The position numbers and the translations under genes are program-made. A stretch of DNA of 64,000 nucleotides from Bacteroidota bacterium (GTDB taxonomy: Bacteria > Bacteroidota > Bacteroidia > Flavobacteriales > Schleiferiaceae), in the NCBI GenBank assembly GCA_024742495.1, contig JANSYJ010000002.1:62001-126000 (forward strand). Direction: 5' to 3'. Positions 16,039 to 25,435 of this stretch are shown one piece after another. The notes under the pieces were generated by a model. The model was given only the letters and a program-made list of their open reading frames with translations, was not told the DNA's origin and ran no database searches. Position 1 is the stretch's first letter; every line of letters begins with the position of its first letter.

Positions 16039-19000
16039 TTGACTTGTATCCGATCTATATACTTAGCACTGGTATTTTTACTTAGTCATCTTGCATTGGC
16101 TACAGAAAAACCGCAGATAGTATGGGATAGCTTAAAGGAGCCAATCGATTATACTTACGCCTATTTGAATGCGCAAAATGGCTTGCTGCAAAATGAGATT
16201 AAGGACATGTTCTATCATCCTAAATCGAAAGTTCTCTGGTTGGGAACGCAGCAAGGTTTAGTGCGCTACAGTGGTCGAAAAGTAGAGGTGCTTAGCCCGC
16301 GAAATAATGCCCATCTCTATAATGCGAGGATTCGCGATTTCTATTCTTATCGGGACTCAGCCTGGATCGTGTACGGCGATAATAATGCCTATTGTGAAGT
16401 TGCCGCAGACGGTATTCATCTGCAAGAGTCTAAGCTGATACGGGAAGAGATGCTCTTCTCAGATCGAGGGAACTTAATTCCTAGAACAGGATTTAAGCAC
16501 ATGAAATTCTATCAACTGGCCCTTTCGGAAAAGTGTAATTACACCTTTATGGGGAATCCCATGAAATTCACCTACACCTGTGAAAATGTCCACTATCCCT
16601 TTGATATTAATTTTGAGCCCTATTTTGAAAATCACAGCTTTGCTTTAGGAAACAAGGCATTTGCGATAAGCCAGAGCGGTCACCTATTGCAGTTTGAAGA
16701 GAATGAGGTGGATACCCTGGCCTTAATCCCAGCCTGGGCGCAAAGAGAAAATGATGGCGATGAGGCTCAGGTACTTTGGCGTGGTTTCTACAAAAAGGCC
16801 TATTTGATTGTTGATGGGAAGCTGTACCAATTCAGTTTAAATGCCAAGGGGCAGCTAAATTTGCGTCTGCTTGCTCAAAATTTACCTAAGCATGAATACA
16901 GTGCTTGCATCGAGCTCGAAGAGCAATCCAAAATATTCCTAGGAACACGCCGCAGCGGTTTATTGACATTAAGTCCAAAGATTATTCAACAAGTTTTTAA
17001 TGCTGATTATTGTAAAGGCACTTATAGCAATTATGCCATCGCCGAAATTGGAAGAGACTCGGTAATATCAGCCGACGGAGTAATTTTCACACCAAATGGA
17101 ATTGATTGCTCCAAGCGCTTCAACCGCAGTGAGTTTTGGTATCCCTTAGCCTTTGACCCCGAAACCAATAAGCTTTTCACTGCTCGATCCAGAGATGAAT
17201 ATGGTCACTTCAATTTAAAGGATTGGACTTATCATAAAGATAGTATTGATCTTAATGAAGGTCATTTCCCGGGACCAATGATCAGGCATAAGGGCAAGTT
17301 GTATTCCTATATTGAGCAATATGGCCTATGTGTTTATAACTCTGGGAGATGGGATTTGCTGGGCAAGAAATTAGCCACGGGCATTCCCATGCCTCGTCAA
17401 ATGGTATTCGAAAGTGACTCGATCATTTGGCTTAGTACCCGTTACGAGGCTATTCGACTTAATTATTATACCGGCCACTTAAAGGGGCTAAAAACGCCAT
17501 ATGCGGTAAGTGGTCGCGCCATTAGCAGAATAAAGGATCGCGTATGGTTTAGCATGTATGGCAGTGGGGTTTTTATTCAAAATGGCGATTCTACCCTGCA
17601 TTTTTTACCACCCGAATATCCGGAGCTGGAGGCTGTTCACGCTATTGTGAACTATGATGACAAGGTGCTTTTCTCTACCAATAATGGTTTGTTTGAATTT
17701 AAGCATAGGGATATACTGAAATATGTCTCCGGGGAGATGGAGTATATACAGGCTTATGGCTTTTCGGAAGAAGATGGATTATTACAAAGGGAATTTAATG
17801 GTGGATGTCAGCCCGCACATTTAATTCTAAAGAATGGCAAAATGGCCTTTCCCAATCTTACCGGTCTCAGTTTTTTAAGGGCCGATTTTCAAGACTATAA
17901 AAGGCCCATAAATCAACTACCTATTATTCATCAATCTTATTATGATGGAAGAGACTCGATACTAGACTTTAGTAAAGAAATTGACCCTGACTTTGCCAGC
18001 TTGGGATTTGATTTAATACAAAGCTATTTTGGAGATGAGGATAATGCCCGCGTTTATTACCGAATTCCGGAAATAAGCAGCGCATGGCGTTTGTTAAACT
18101 TCATTGAAGGTATTCGCCTAGATCGACTACCTAGTAATCAAACTTATACCTTAGAAGTGCTAATGCCCGGCTTAGAATCGGGACAACAAGTCCATCAGTT
18201 GCTGAATTTTAAAGTGGGTCCTCGCTTTGTTCAAACTCTTACTTTTTACTTGGCTCTATTGTTTTCGGCTTTAGCTCTTTTTACGATAGCCCTGTTGATT
18301 ATGCAACATCGTAATCGTCTTCAGAAAAGGCGATTGGGGAAGGTGATCGCTGAAAGAACCTCCGAACTAGCCAAGAATAATGTGAATTTGCTAAACACGG
18401 TCGAGCTGTTAGAAAACTCTAAGGAGGATTTACGATCGGCCCTGGAAATGCGGGAGAAAATGATTGCAGTATTTTCACATGATATCCGCGGACCTTTGCG
18501 ATTCCTCGCAGATATTGCTACTTCCATAAAACAAAAGAACCCTGATAAAACCATTATTAAGGAGTTGGAGGTTTTAGAGGACGGAGCGAAAAGTGCCTAT
18601 TATACTGCAGATGATGTCTTAAAGTGGATCAAGAGCAAGCGCAATACCGGCTCCGAAAATTGGCTTTCGCTCTTAGAAGCAATACAGGCGGTTGTTAAGC
18701 GAAAAAAGACCGAATTAGAGCGCTATAATATCGAGCTTTCTTTAAAATTAGATAGTGATGTATTGGTGAAAACAAATCCCAAAACATTGGAGATAATCAT
18801 CGAGAATCTGCTTCAGAATGCGATTAAATTTTGTCGAGGCCAAATTAGCATCCAAGTTGCAACTCAAAATGAAAGGGTGCTTCTAAATATTATTGATGAT
18901 GGTTTTGGTGTGATGGATCCCAATACCCTACGTAAATTAAATACCGGCGTGGCGGTGAAAAGTGCCAAGGGCCGCAGAGGAGATGCCGGGGCAGGCTTGG

Positions 19001-19119
19001 GTCTCCTAATGGTTAGCGAAATACTCAAGAATTTGGGAGCGAGAATTAGGTACCAAAATGTTCCTGATGGTTTTCTGGTTCAGCTTAGTTTCCCTAAAAC
19101 ACCCGGATCAATCGAATAG
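16039..19119 (+). CDS. two-component sensor histidine kinase with periplasmic Reg_prop-type propeller
   Basis: 1026 aa from a TTG start, chosen because the nearby ATG at 16025 runs into a stop. Signal peptide at residues 1-21. The long periplasmic part contains two-component regulator propeller repeats such as KVLWLGTQQGLVRYS, and a region before the membrane resembling a Y_Y_Y domain (SAWRLLNF...NQTYTLEVLMPG). One TM lies at about 729-757. A coiled segment is followed by HisKA with H814 in FSHDIRGPLR, the N-box ENLLQNAIKF and the G-box GDAGAGLGLL. No receiver or HTH is fused, so it differs from the hybrid HTCS regulators. It converges on a LuxR-type regulator 32 nt away, its likely partner. 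Confidence 0.9.
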   Translation: MTCIRSIYLALVFLLSHLALATEKPQIVWDSLKEPIDYTYAYLNAQNGLLQNEIKDMFYHPKSKVLWLGTQQGLVRYSGRKVEVLSPRNNAHLYNARIRDFYSYRDSAWIVYGDNNAYCEVAADGIHLQESKLIREEMLFSDRGNLIPRTGFKHMKFYQLALSEKCNYTFMGNPMKFTYTCENVHYPFDINFEPYFENHSFALGNKAFAISQSGHLLQFEENEVDTLALIPAWAQRENDGDEAQVLWRGFYKKAYLIVDGKLYQFSLNAKGQLNLRLLAQNLPKHEYSACIELEEQSKIFLGTRRSGLLTLSPKIIQQVFNADYCKGTYSNYAIAEIGRDSVISADGVIFTPNGIDCSKRFNRSEFWYPLAFDPETNKLFTARSRDEYGHFNLKDWTYHKDSIDLNEGHFPGPMIRHKGKLYSYIEQYGLCVYNSGRWDLLGKKLATGIPMPRQMVFESDSIIWLSTRYEAIRLNYYTGHLKGLKTPYAVSGRAISRIKDRVWFSMYGSGVFIQNGDSTLHFLPPEYPELEAVHAIVNYDDKVLFSTNNGLFEFKHRDILKYVSGEMEYIQAYGFSEEDGLLQREFNGGCQPAHLILKNGKMAFPNLTGLSFLRADFQDYKRPINQLPIIHQSYYDGRDSILDFSKEIDPDFASLGFDLIQSYFGDEDNARVYYRIPEISSAWRLLNFIEGIRLDRLPSNQTYTLEVLMPGLESGQQVHQLLNFKVGPRFVQTLTFYLALLFSALALFTIALLIMQHRNRLQKRRLGKVIAERTSELAKNNVNLLNTVELLENSKEDLRSALEMREKMIAVFSHDIRGPLRFLADIATSIKQKNPDKTIIKELEVLEDGAKSAYYTADDVLKWIKSKRNTGSENWLSLLEAIQAVVKRKKTELERYNIELSLKLDSDVLVKTNPKTLEIIIENLLQNAIKFCRGQISIQVATQNERVLLNIIDDGFGVMDPNTLRKLNTGVAVKSAKGRRGDAGAGLGLLMVSEILKNLGARIRYQNVPDGFLVQLSFPKTPGSIE

Positions 19120-19151
19120 ATAGGCTATGATCTTTTTTACAATAGGGCTCA

Positions 19152-19805
19152 TTAAGGGAATATTAATCCCTCTTTAAGGGCCCATTTGTATAAATCGAAA
19201 TTACTGCTCACCCCAATTTTCTGAAAAACGCGCGAACGATAGGTGGCTATCGAGCTTTTATGCAAACCCAAAATATCACTGATTTCCTGGGTGTTCTTGC
19301 CTTTTACCATCAAGGATAGGATTTCAGATTCGCGATCTGAAAGTTTATGTACAGAATGCTCCTCGGCCGGTTGACCATTATCGCCAATGGCCTCCATGAG
19401 CACATCACTGGAAAAATAACCGCGACCATTAAGTATGCTTCGAATGGCAAAAAGTAATTCCTCATCAGGGGCAGTCTTATCTACAAAGCCACTTACCCCT
19501 AGCTCTATTAGTCGTTTAACATACAATTTGGGTGGTTCCATCGAGAACATTAATACAGACGTTTCGGGCACATAATGCCGCACCTTTTTTACCAAGGATA
19601 TTATTTCATAATCCGGTAAGTTGATGTCCATTATTATTAAGTCGTAATGTGACTTCTTTTTGGCGGCAAGCTGACAATAATGCACAGCCTCTCTACCAGT
19701 GCCTGCTATATCATGTTCCTTGAATAGCTTGTTGTTTTCAATAAAAAATTTCATACCTATCTGAACAACAGGATGGTCATCAATTAATAGTAGTCGGCTC
19801 ATCAT
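19152..19805 (-). CDS. LuxR/NarL-family response regulator 1
   Basis: 217 aa. Receiver domain with the acidic pair D9-D10, phosphoacceptor D60 in IIMDINLPD and the conserved Lys in FVDKTA. The C-terminal LuxR-type HTH (about 150-215) has LSDRESEILSLMVKGKNTQEIS and SSIATYRSRVFQKIGV. It lies tail to tail with the sensor kinase and head to head with the first giant kelch gene across 479 nt. It shares long identical blocks (FSMEPPKLYVKRLI, KTAPDEELLFAI) with the regulator at 30369-31019, so the two are close paralogs. A palindrome lies 60 nt upstream of its start. Confidence 0.93.
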   Translation of the reverse strand: MMSRLLLIDDHPVVQIGMKFFIENNKLFKEHDIAGTGREAVHYCQLAAKKKSHYDLIIMDINLPDYEIISLVKKVRHYVPETSVLMFSMEPPKLYVKRLIELGVSGFVDKTAPDEELLFAIRSILNGRGYFSSDVLMEAIGDNGQPAEEHSVHKLSDRESEILSLMVKGKNTQEISDILGLHKSSIATYRSRVFQKIGVSSNFDLYKWALKEGLIFP

Positions 19806-19864
19806 CTATTTTTTTGCAAGGACGGAAAGCCAATTATTTAATGATTTAAAATATTTGCCAAATA

Positions 19865-19886
19865 AGTGTAGAAAATGGACTACACT
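19865..19886. promoter_or_regulatory. palindrome upstream of response regulator 1
   Basis: A perfect inverted repeat AGTGTAG-N8-CTACACT lies 60 nt upstream of the regulator start. Its core TGTAGA (19867-19872) matches the half-site repeated upstream of the kelch genes. It is a plausible autoregulatory operator; no binding is shown. Confidence 0.5.
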
Positions 19887-20001
19887 AAAAGCGCATTGAA
19901 GGCTTAAGGACCTCAATATTCTGTTGGCATTTTTTCTCCTTTAAGTTGAATTTTTAAGTCCGTCCTTTTTTGGGAGTTGATGACATAGCCCTCGCAATTG
20001 T

Positions 20002-20048
20002 TCTACAAGAATCCCTAGAGTTCTACAAAAACTAAGTTTTATTCTACA
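20002..20048. promoter_or_regulatory. TCTACA repeat array upstream of giant kelch gene 1
   Basis: Direct repeats of TCTACA begin at 20002, 20022 and 20043. Each is preceded by T, and the first two are followed by A. The spacings of 20 and 21 bp put all three on one face of the helix. It is a candidate binding array for the LuxR-type regulators. Confidence 0.55.
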
Positions 20049-20284
20049 GTTCTCGATTTTTAGAAATGGGATGTTTGTTCTGTTGAAATATGCCTAGGCG
20101 AAAGCTTTGTAAATAAGGGTGTTGGTTTTCTGAAGACTTAATATGAATTATAAGAAAATATAGCATCTAGGTCAGGGAATCTATACTCTAAAGCTATAAA
20201 CCCTTATCCTCAGCCATTGCAAGCATTGTTTTGAAGGCATCTCTCAACGCTATTTAGGAAAATCCAATTCAAAATTAGAGGCTC

Positions 20285-23200
20285 ATGTCGAAATCTACTT
20301 TTTACTTTCTGATCATCGCGTTTTTAAGCCTTTCTTTTTGCCGTGCACAACAGCTAAGAGGGGTACGCTTGTCCGCAGAAGGCGATCAAAGTGGCTTGCC
20401 CATTTACGGGGTCAAAGGCGAGGGATATCGCAGCCATCCCGAAGGTTTAGCCGATCAATGTTTATGGCATACGGGCGATACCATTTATATGTTCGGTGGT
20501 AGGACTAATGTTCAAGGGGTTGCACTATCTAACCGTGTGAATAATCGATTATGGCGCTACAGCCCCAATGGCAATTGGGAATTAATTGGGGGCGATTCTA
20601 TAAGCTTGGGAAATTCTAATCCTTTGGATTCCTTCACGGTACGTTACGGAACTGTCGGGCAGGCCTCCGAGGGTAATCAACCGGGGCCTAGGATGGGGGC
20701 TTCCTATTTTACTGGCATAGATGGGCGCTTTTACATGTATGGCGGCTACGGACTGGCAACAGATACCATAGGAACTTTAGGTGATTTATGGTCTTATTCC
20801 AATGGTCTTTGGACTTTTTTAGCGGGTGATAGTATAGCAAATCCTCAAGCATTTCATGTCAATCAAGGTCCCTCATTGGCTTTTGCAAAACCAGGCGCTC
20901 GTTTTCAAAGTGCATGCTGGATGGATGATCAAGAGGATATCTGGCTCTTTGCCGGTTCTAAATATGATTATAATTCTATCGATAGTAATTATCAAGATTT
21001 ATGGAAATGGGACGGGCTAACTTGGTCTTGGCAAGGGGGAGACTCCTTGTTGAATCAAGGTAGCGAGGTGCTTAATCAAGACACAATTTGGCCAGCATCT
21101 AGGCACGGTGCGGCAAGCACTTATTTCAATGGTAACTTGTATTTAATTGGTGGTTTTGGAAGTGAGAATCGTCCGGATAATGATTTTCTACAAAACCTTT
21201 GGTCCTGGGATGGCGCGGCCTGGACAATACTCTCCAATTGTTCTGGTTCCTCCTCTCCAGCGCCCAGCGCTAATGCCTTTCTAACGGTTATTAATAATCA
21301 GCTAACGCTAATTGGAATAAGCACCGCCAATATCTTTTTGGCGGGCATTCCAGGCCTAAAGTATAATGGCTCCCAAGCGATTTATAAATATTTAGGCAAT
21401 GGGGCTTGGTCCGAAGATTTTATCGGTCTCAGTAATGGCTTTCAGCAAAGAGGACCTCTAGGTCTGTATCATCCAGAACTTAGTCCCTTCTTTTCAAGTT
21501 CCAATATGGCATGTGTAAATACCGGCTCTGAGCTTTATCTATACGGCGGGCAATTAGACCAAGACTACACCCAAGTTCAAAGTGATTTCTATAAATACAA
21601 TGGTAGTAATTGGGCCTTTCTATCGGGAGCGGGAATTCAAGATTCATTTCAAAATGCATCTGGCCCTTTTGCTCAGCCCGGCGAGCGTTACCTGGCAACG
21701 GGTTTTTTCGACAAACAAAATTCCAAGTTCTATTATTTCGGAGGTAAGGGAAAGGATGTTAATGGTCGGGTAGGTAATTTAAATGATCTGTGGCTATATG
21801 ATCGTGGTGCTTGGAAATGGCTTTCGGGTTCTCAAGAACGAAACCCAAGGGCACGATATGGTATCAAATACCAAAGTGATTCTGGTTCCACCCCCGGGGG
21901 GCGCCAAAGTGCAGCATCATGGCTTGATGGCAATGGGGATTTTTGGTTAATGGGAGGGAGGGGATATGACTATGATGGCAATTATGGTTACCTCAATGAT
22001 TTATGGAAATTTGATGGTGTATTTTGGACCTGGATGTCAGGTGATTCCATTGTGGATCAAAGTGGTGTTTATGGGCTTTTAAATATTGCTGATTCTGCTA
22101 ATAGTCCAAGAGCTCGTGATGGCCATCACATCTGGTTAAAGCCCAATGGCGATTTAATTCTATTTGGCGGTCAAGGCCTCTATAATGGGAGCACCCGCCG
22201 ATTTAATGATTTATGGAAATGGGATGGGAGCACTTGGACCTGGATTGGAGGTAGCTCAAGTGGTGATCCAAGTAGCGTTTATACCGGAGTAAATGCTATA
22301 CCAGGTGGCCGATCTTATGCCGCAATAAGCGCCTATGATGATGGTTTTTATTTATTCGGAGGCATCGGTCGAAATCAAGCTAATCTATATTCTTATCTCG
22401 ATGAGCTTTGGCATTTTGACGGCAGTGAATGGGAATTGCTGGATGGTCGGATTGGAGAGCGCTATCCAAAGCCATTGGCGGCTAAGGCTAGCGATAATGC
22501 CGACTCTGTGCAACCAGGTGGGGTATATGGTGCGCATCTTTGGAAGCTAGATTCTAGCCTCTATCTTTTTGGAGGGCGGGCGCATTATGCCGATGAAGGT
22601 AAATCCTTTGCAAGTAACACCCTCTGGCATTGGGATGGGGAGAATTGGGCCTTTTTAAAGGGAGATACCACTTCAGTTGACAGTCTGCATAAAACTATTG
22701 GGCCAAATATTGATGGCGAATTTTCTTTTAATAGCCTTGCTTCAGGAAGGTATCAAGGAATATGCTGGCAAGAGCTGGATGGCTTGCACTTAATTGGAGG
22801 TTATGGCATTGGCGATGATGGAGCGCTTGGTCCCTACTTATCGGATCATTGGACCTTAGATCAAGGAAACCTCTGGGATGGTCATTCATGGTCGCTGGGA
22901 ACTTCGAATTCTAAAGCGCAAAATGCCCAAATATCTGGAACCATATCTCCGGGAAATCTTCAGGCCAAAGATTTATTTATTGATGCCGATTGCACTATGG
23001 ATTTCACGGGTGATAGCCTGCGGATTAGTGGCGACCTCTATTTGCAACACAATATACTCGGTAGACCTTTGGTGGAATTTAATGGACTTGCTTATCAGGA
23101 AATCCTCGGTGAAGATTCCTTATATGTCCTTGGGATAGTTAAGCTTGATTCACTTGCGACTTTAAAGGCTAATGAAAGGTTGTGCATTGGCGCCCAAAAT

Positions 23201-24607
23201 GATAGCATCCACGGCCAGCTTTTTAACCATGGTGAAATTGAAGGCCTTGTTGAATTTGAGTATTACCTCAATTTGGATAGCTCAGCGAATAATGGGCGCT
23301 ACTTTCATATCGGCAATGTGCTTGATAGTGTTAGCATCTTAGATTTCAATCAAGGCGGTATAATGAATACGGGAAACGATAATTCCGGTGTTAACACTGT
23401 TTGGCAATGGGATGCCACTAATTCAAATTGGTTTTCCCCTTCTAATAGACTATTAGCCCCGGGAACGGGATTGGCGATTTATGCTGGCGCTAATGCAAGT
23501 GGCAACTTTATTTTTAATGATAATCAATCGCGGCGATTAGTAGTGCGAGCCAAGGTGCCAAAGCTGGCTCCAGTTCAACTTAATTTAGATTACCATAATG
23601 GACAAGGGAGCGGACTAAGCTTTAACGGAGGAAACAGTAGCCAGCAAACCGAGGGATGGAATTTAATTAGTAATCCCTTTCCACATGACTTGGATTTAGA
23701 GCCAATTTTAACCCAGCTCAATAACAGCGCCCTTTATATGTGGAATGGGGAATCCTATGCTGCATGGGCCGGTGTTTCAATTAATGGAGGTTCATCTGTT
23801 TTGGCTCCAGGACAAGGCTTTTATATTCAATTGGATGATGGGCAATCGAGTTTGTCATCCTTAAATATAAGCAGTTCCCCAGCGGGAATGGGCGCTTCGC
23901 AAAGACATAAAACCGAAAGCGCCAAGGAGGGGTTGCTCCTGAGTTTAAAGCAGGGATCTCGAAATTTAGATCAGCTTTGGTGTGGAATTGATAGGAAGGC
24001 AACAGCCGGTTTTGATGGGAAACTCGATGCCTGGCAAATGAATTACAATCAGGCTCAATTTGCCGCTCAGCTTGATAGCGGGCAATGTACAATCGCTCAT
24101 TACCACCCCGATTCTATTGACATTATTCCCTTATCTCTTTTGGCAAGAAGCTATCAGGGACAAGATCTAGAGATAGTGCTAGAGCGAATTAATCTAGCGG
24201 CTAGCATCGAGGTTTTCCTTGTAGATCGCTTAAGGGACCAAGAACTAAAGATTAGTGCTGGTATGCGCTATTCCTTTAGGCATGATAGCTTGTGGAGCCA
24301 GCGTTTCCTGCTCCGCTTTCAAAAAGGGGGAGCCTTAGAGGAAAAGGAGGAGTCCAATTTTCATCAGGCCTTTGTTTACCAGGAGGGCAGCTCTTGTTTT
24401 TTAGACTTAAAGGCTTTTAACGATCGCGAACTAAACCTTAGACTGTTTAATAGCTCAGGTGCTTTGGTGGAAGAGTACCTAAAAGTTACAGCCCGTCATA
24501 GAATTGAAATTCTGAGAGAGAGTCCATCGGCTTGCTATTTCCTCCACATAAGTGATGCCCAATCGAGCTCAAGCCTCATTGAGAGTATGAGTTTATATAA
24601 ACCTTGA
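20285..24607 (+). CDS. giant secreted kelch-repeat protein with T9SS-type C-terminus (paralog 1)
   Basis: 1440 aa. Signal peptide at residues 1-22. Residues 30 to about 855 are a long series of kelch/galactose-oxidase-like repeats of roughly 70-80 residues. Each has a YMFGG/YLFGG/WLMGG strand, an NDLWKWDG strand and a SWxWxxGG strand with a PGxR spacer. At about 861 an LWDGHSW element starts a non-kelch stalk; GWNLISNPFPH lies at about 1122. The last 75 residues (AFVYQEGSSCFLDLKAF... to SMSLYKP) look like a T9SS sorting domain, so surface export is inferred. Preceded by a TCTACA array. A paralog of the same architecture lies at 25885-30255. Ligand unknown. Confidence 0.88.
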   Translation: MSKSTFYFLIIAFLSLSFCRAQQLRGVRLSAEGDQSGLPIYGVKGEGYRSHPEGLADQCLWHTGDTIYMFGGRTNVQGVALSNRVNNRLWRYSPNGNWELIGGDSISLGNSNPLDSFTVRYGTVGQASEGNQPGPRMGASYFTGIDGRFYMYGGYGLATDTIGTLGDLWSYSNGLWTFLAGDSIANPQAFHVNQGPSLAFAKPGARFQSACWMDDQEDIWLFAGSKYDYNSIDSNYQDLWKWDGLTWSWQGGDSLLNQGSEVLNQDTIWPASRHGAASTYFNGNLYLIGGFGSENRPDNDFLQNLWSWDGAAWTILSNCSGSSSPAPSANAFLTVINNQLTLIGISTANIFLAGIPGLKYNGSQAIYKYLGNGAWSEDFIGLSNGFQQRGPLGLYHPELSPFFSSSNMACVNTGSELYLYGGQLDQDYTQVQSDFYKYNGSNWAFLSGAGIQDSFQNASGPFAQPGERYLATGFFDKQNSKFYYFGGKGKDVNGRVGNLNDLWLYDRGAWKWLSGSQERNPRARYGIKYQSDSGSTPGGRQSAASWLDGNGDFWLMGGRGYDYDGNYGYLNDLWKFDGVFWTWMSGDSIVDQSGVYGLLNIADSANSPRARDGHHIWLKPNGDLILFGGQGLYNGSTRRFNDLWKWDGSTWTWIGGSSSGDPSSVYTGVNAIPGGRSYAAISAYDDGFYLFGGIGRNQANLYSYLDELWHFDGSEWELLDGRIGERYPKPLAAKASDNADSVQPGGVYGAHLWKLDSSLYLFGGRAHYADEGKSFASNTLWHWDGENWAFLKGDTTSVDSLHKTIGPNIDGEFSFNSLASGRYQGICWQELDGLHLIGGYGIGDDGALGPYLSDHWTLDQGNLWDGHSWSLGTSNSKAQNAQISGTISPGNLQAKDLFIDADCTMDFTGDSLRISGDLYLQHNILGRPLVEFNGLAYQEILGEDSLYVLGIVKLDSLATLKANERLCIGAQNDSIHGQLFNHGEIEGLVEFEYYLNLDSSANNGRYFHIGNVLDSVSILDFNQGGIMNTGNDNSGVNTVWQWDATNSNWFSPSNRLLAPGTGLAIYAGANASGNFIFNDNQSRRLVVRAKVPKLAPVQLNLDYHNGQGSGLSFNGGNSSQQTEGWNLISNPFPHDLDLEPILTQLNNSALYMWNGESYAAWAGVSINGGSSVLAPGQGFYIQLDDGQSSLSSLNISSSPAGMGASQRHKTESAKEGLLLSLKQGSRNLDQLWCGIDRKATAGFDGKLDAWQMNYNQAQFAAQLDSGQCTIAHYHPDSIDIIPLSLLARSYQGQDLEIVLERINLAASIEVFLVDRLRDQELKISAGMRYSFRHDSLWSQRFLLRFQKGGALEEKEESNFHQAFVYQEGSSCFLDLKAFNDRELNLRLFNSSGALVEEYLKVTARHRIEILRESPSACYFLHISDAQSSSSLIESMSLYKP

Positions 24608-24701
24608 TAGAATTTAGGAGCTAGTCGGATGTCTTGCTAATTCCTGCTGAAACAGTGAGAAGATAGCTTTTAAGCGGTGCTCTGCCTTATTACTTCTGGT
24701 T

Positions 24702-24792
24702 TGTAGAACAGGGCTTACAAAACGCCCTAAATATCTCCTTCAAATTCTACAAAACTGTAGATAGTTCTACAAAAGAATAAAATTTATCTACA
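24702..24792. promoter_or_regulatory. phased TCTACA/TGTAGA array upstream of the receiver-kelch 2 operon
   Basis: Half-sites are TGTAGA at 24702, TCTACA at 24746, TGTAGA at 24756, TCTACA at 24766 and TCTACA at 24787. The middle three form two overlapping palindromes with 4-bp spacers (TCTACA-N4-TGTAGA-N4-TCTACA). All steps are near multiples of one helical turn (44, 10, 10, 21). This resembles a cooperative operator ending about 41 nt before the receiver ATG. Confidence 0.6.
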
Positions 24793-24833
24793 AATTAAAA
24801 TCAATTATTAATTGACATTTGAAAAGTCTAAAA

Positions 24834-25220
24834 ATGATAGAAGTGAAAGTTTTAATACTAGAGGATAATAAGTTTATACTTTCAATTATCCAAGCCGCAA
24901 TAAAGGAATTTAATGTAGAGGTTCAGGTTGCAACAAATGTTTCGGAGGCCTTAAGTCTTTATGCTGATTTTCAACCCGACTTAATCATGTCGGATCTGCA
25001 CATGGAGTCAGGTACAAGTGTAAGTTTCCTGGAGGAGGTTTCCAAGTCTAAATCACATCATGTCTTGGTAGTAAGTTCAGATTTTGAACTCTTGTCAGAG
25101 GTGGAGGAGAAATTAGGTGGTGAAAAATGGCGCTATGTTAATAAGAATAATAGGCGTTGGTTAATGCAGGTAAAGAAAGAATTAAAGTCTTCTATAGTGC
25201 TTCAGGGGGAAATGTATTAA
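24834..25220 (+). CDS. stand-alone response-regulator receiver protein
   Basis: 128 aa, receiver domain only, without an output domain. Acidic pair E10-D11, phosphoacceptor D54 in LIMSDLHMESG, Ser-rich strand VLVVSSDF and Lys in YVNKNN (K104). The ATG at 24834 is preferred over an in-frame TTG at 24819 because it starts directly before the first receiver strand (VKVLILED). It heads a compact group with two small membrane-associated proteins and the second giant kelch gene. It could act as a phosphate sink or as a protein-protein switch for the neighbouring kinase. Confidence 0.88.
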   Translation: MIEVKVLILEDNKFILSIIQAAIKEFNVEVQVATNVSEALSLYADFQPDLIMSDLHMESGTSVSFLEEVSKSKSHHVLVVSSDFELLSEVEEKLGGEKWRYVNKNNRRWLMQVKKELKSSIVLQGEMY

Positions 25221-25231
25221 GTGTTATTAAT

Positions 25232-25435
25232 ATGTATAAAATGACTAAAAAATATATTGTGTTGCTGTTTGTCTTGTGGTTGAATGTCGATTTAGCGGCA
25301 CAGCCCCAATCGGGAGGCGGTAATTCAAATCCAACTCCCATCGGTTTTACCGAGGTATTGCTTCTTGGCGGTGCTGTTGTGGGGGCTCAAAAAATCAGGA
25401 ATCGTAAAAAACAGAATGATGCTAATTTATCGTAA
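25232..25435 (+). CDS. small secreted protein with PID-CTERM-like sorting tail
   Basis: 67 aa (ATG at 25232, alternative ATG at 25241). An N-terminal signal peptide (KKYIVLLFVLWLNVDLAAQ) is followed by a Gly/Asn/Pro-rich linker and a C-terminal tripartite tail: TPIG, hydrophobic TEVLLLGGAVVGA, and basic KIRNRKKQ. This order matches the PID-CTERM type of small Bacteroidota proteins, although the canonical PIDGG is here PIGF, so the assignment is tentative. It sits 11 nt after the receiver gene and overlaps the next gene by 20 nt. Too short to carry an enzymatic function. Confidence 0.7.
   Translation: MYKMTKKYIVLLFVLWLNVDLAAQPQSGGGNSNPTPIGFTEVLLLGGAVVGAQKIRNRKKQNDANLS

Larger units (their letters stand above)
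19806..20284. other. 479-nt regulatory intergenic region between regulator 1 and giant kelch gene 1
   Basis: No coding potential is seen. It contains the AGTGTAG/CTACACT palindrome, three direct TCTACA repeats, and a widely spaced inverted repeat AAGGACGGA (19818-19826) / TCCGTCCTT (19959-19967). About 235 nt separate the last TCTACA from the kelch ATG, leaving room for a long leader. No exact TAnnTTTG box was identified on the plus strand. Confidence 0.6.

Noticed and set aside
20002-20048. TCTACA repeats as a CRISPR array
   Set aside because: Repeats are only 6-8 bp, spacers are 14-15 bp, and no cas genes are nearby; regulator-site arrays explain them better.
22335-22550. Short plus-strand frames inside giant kelch gene 1 (also 21582-21773 and 22878-23138)
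   Set aside because: They are out-of-frame shadows of a long, motif-rich coding sequence with signal peptide and repeats.
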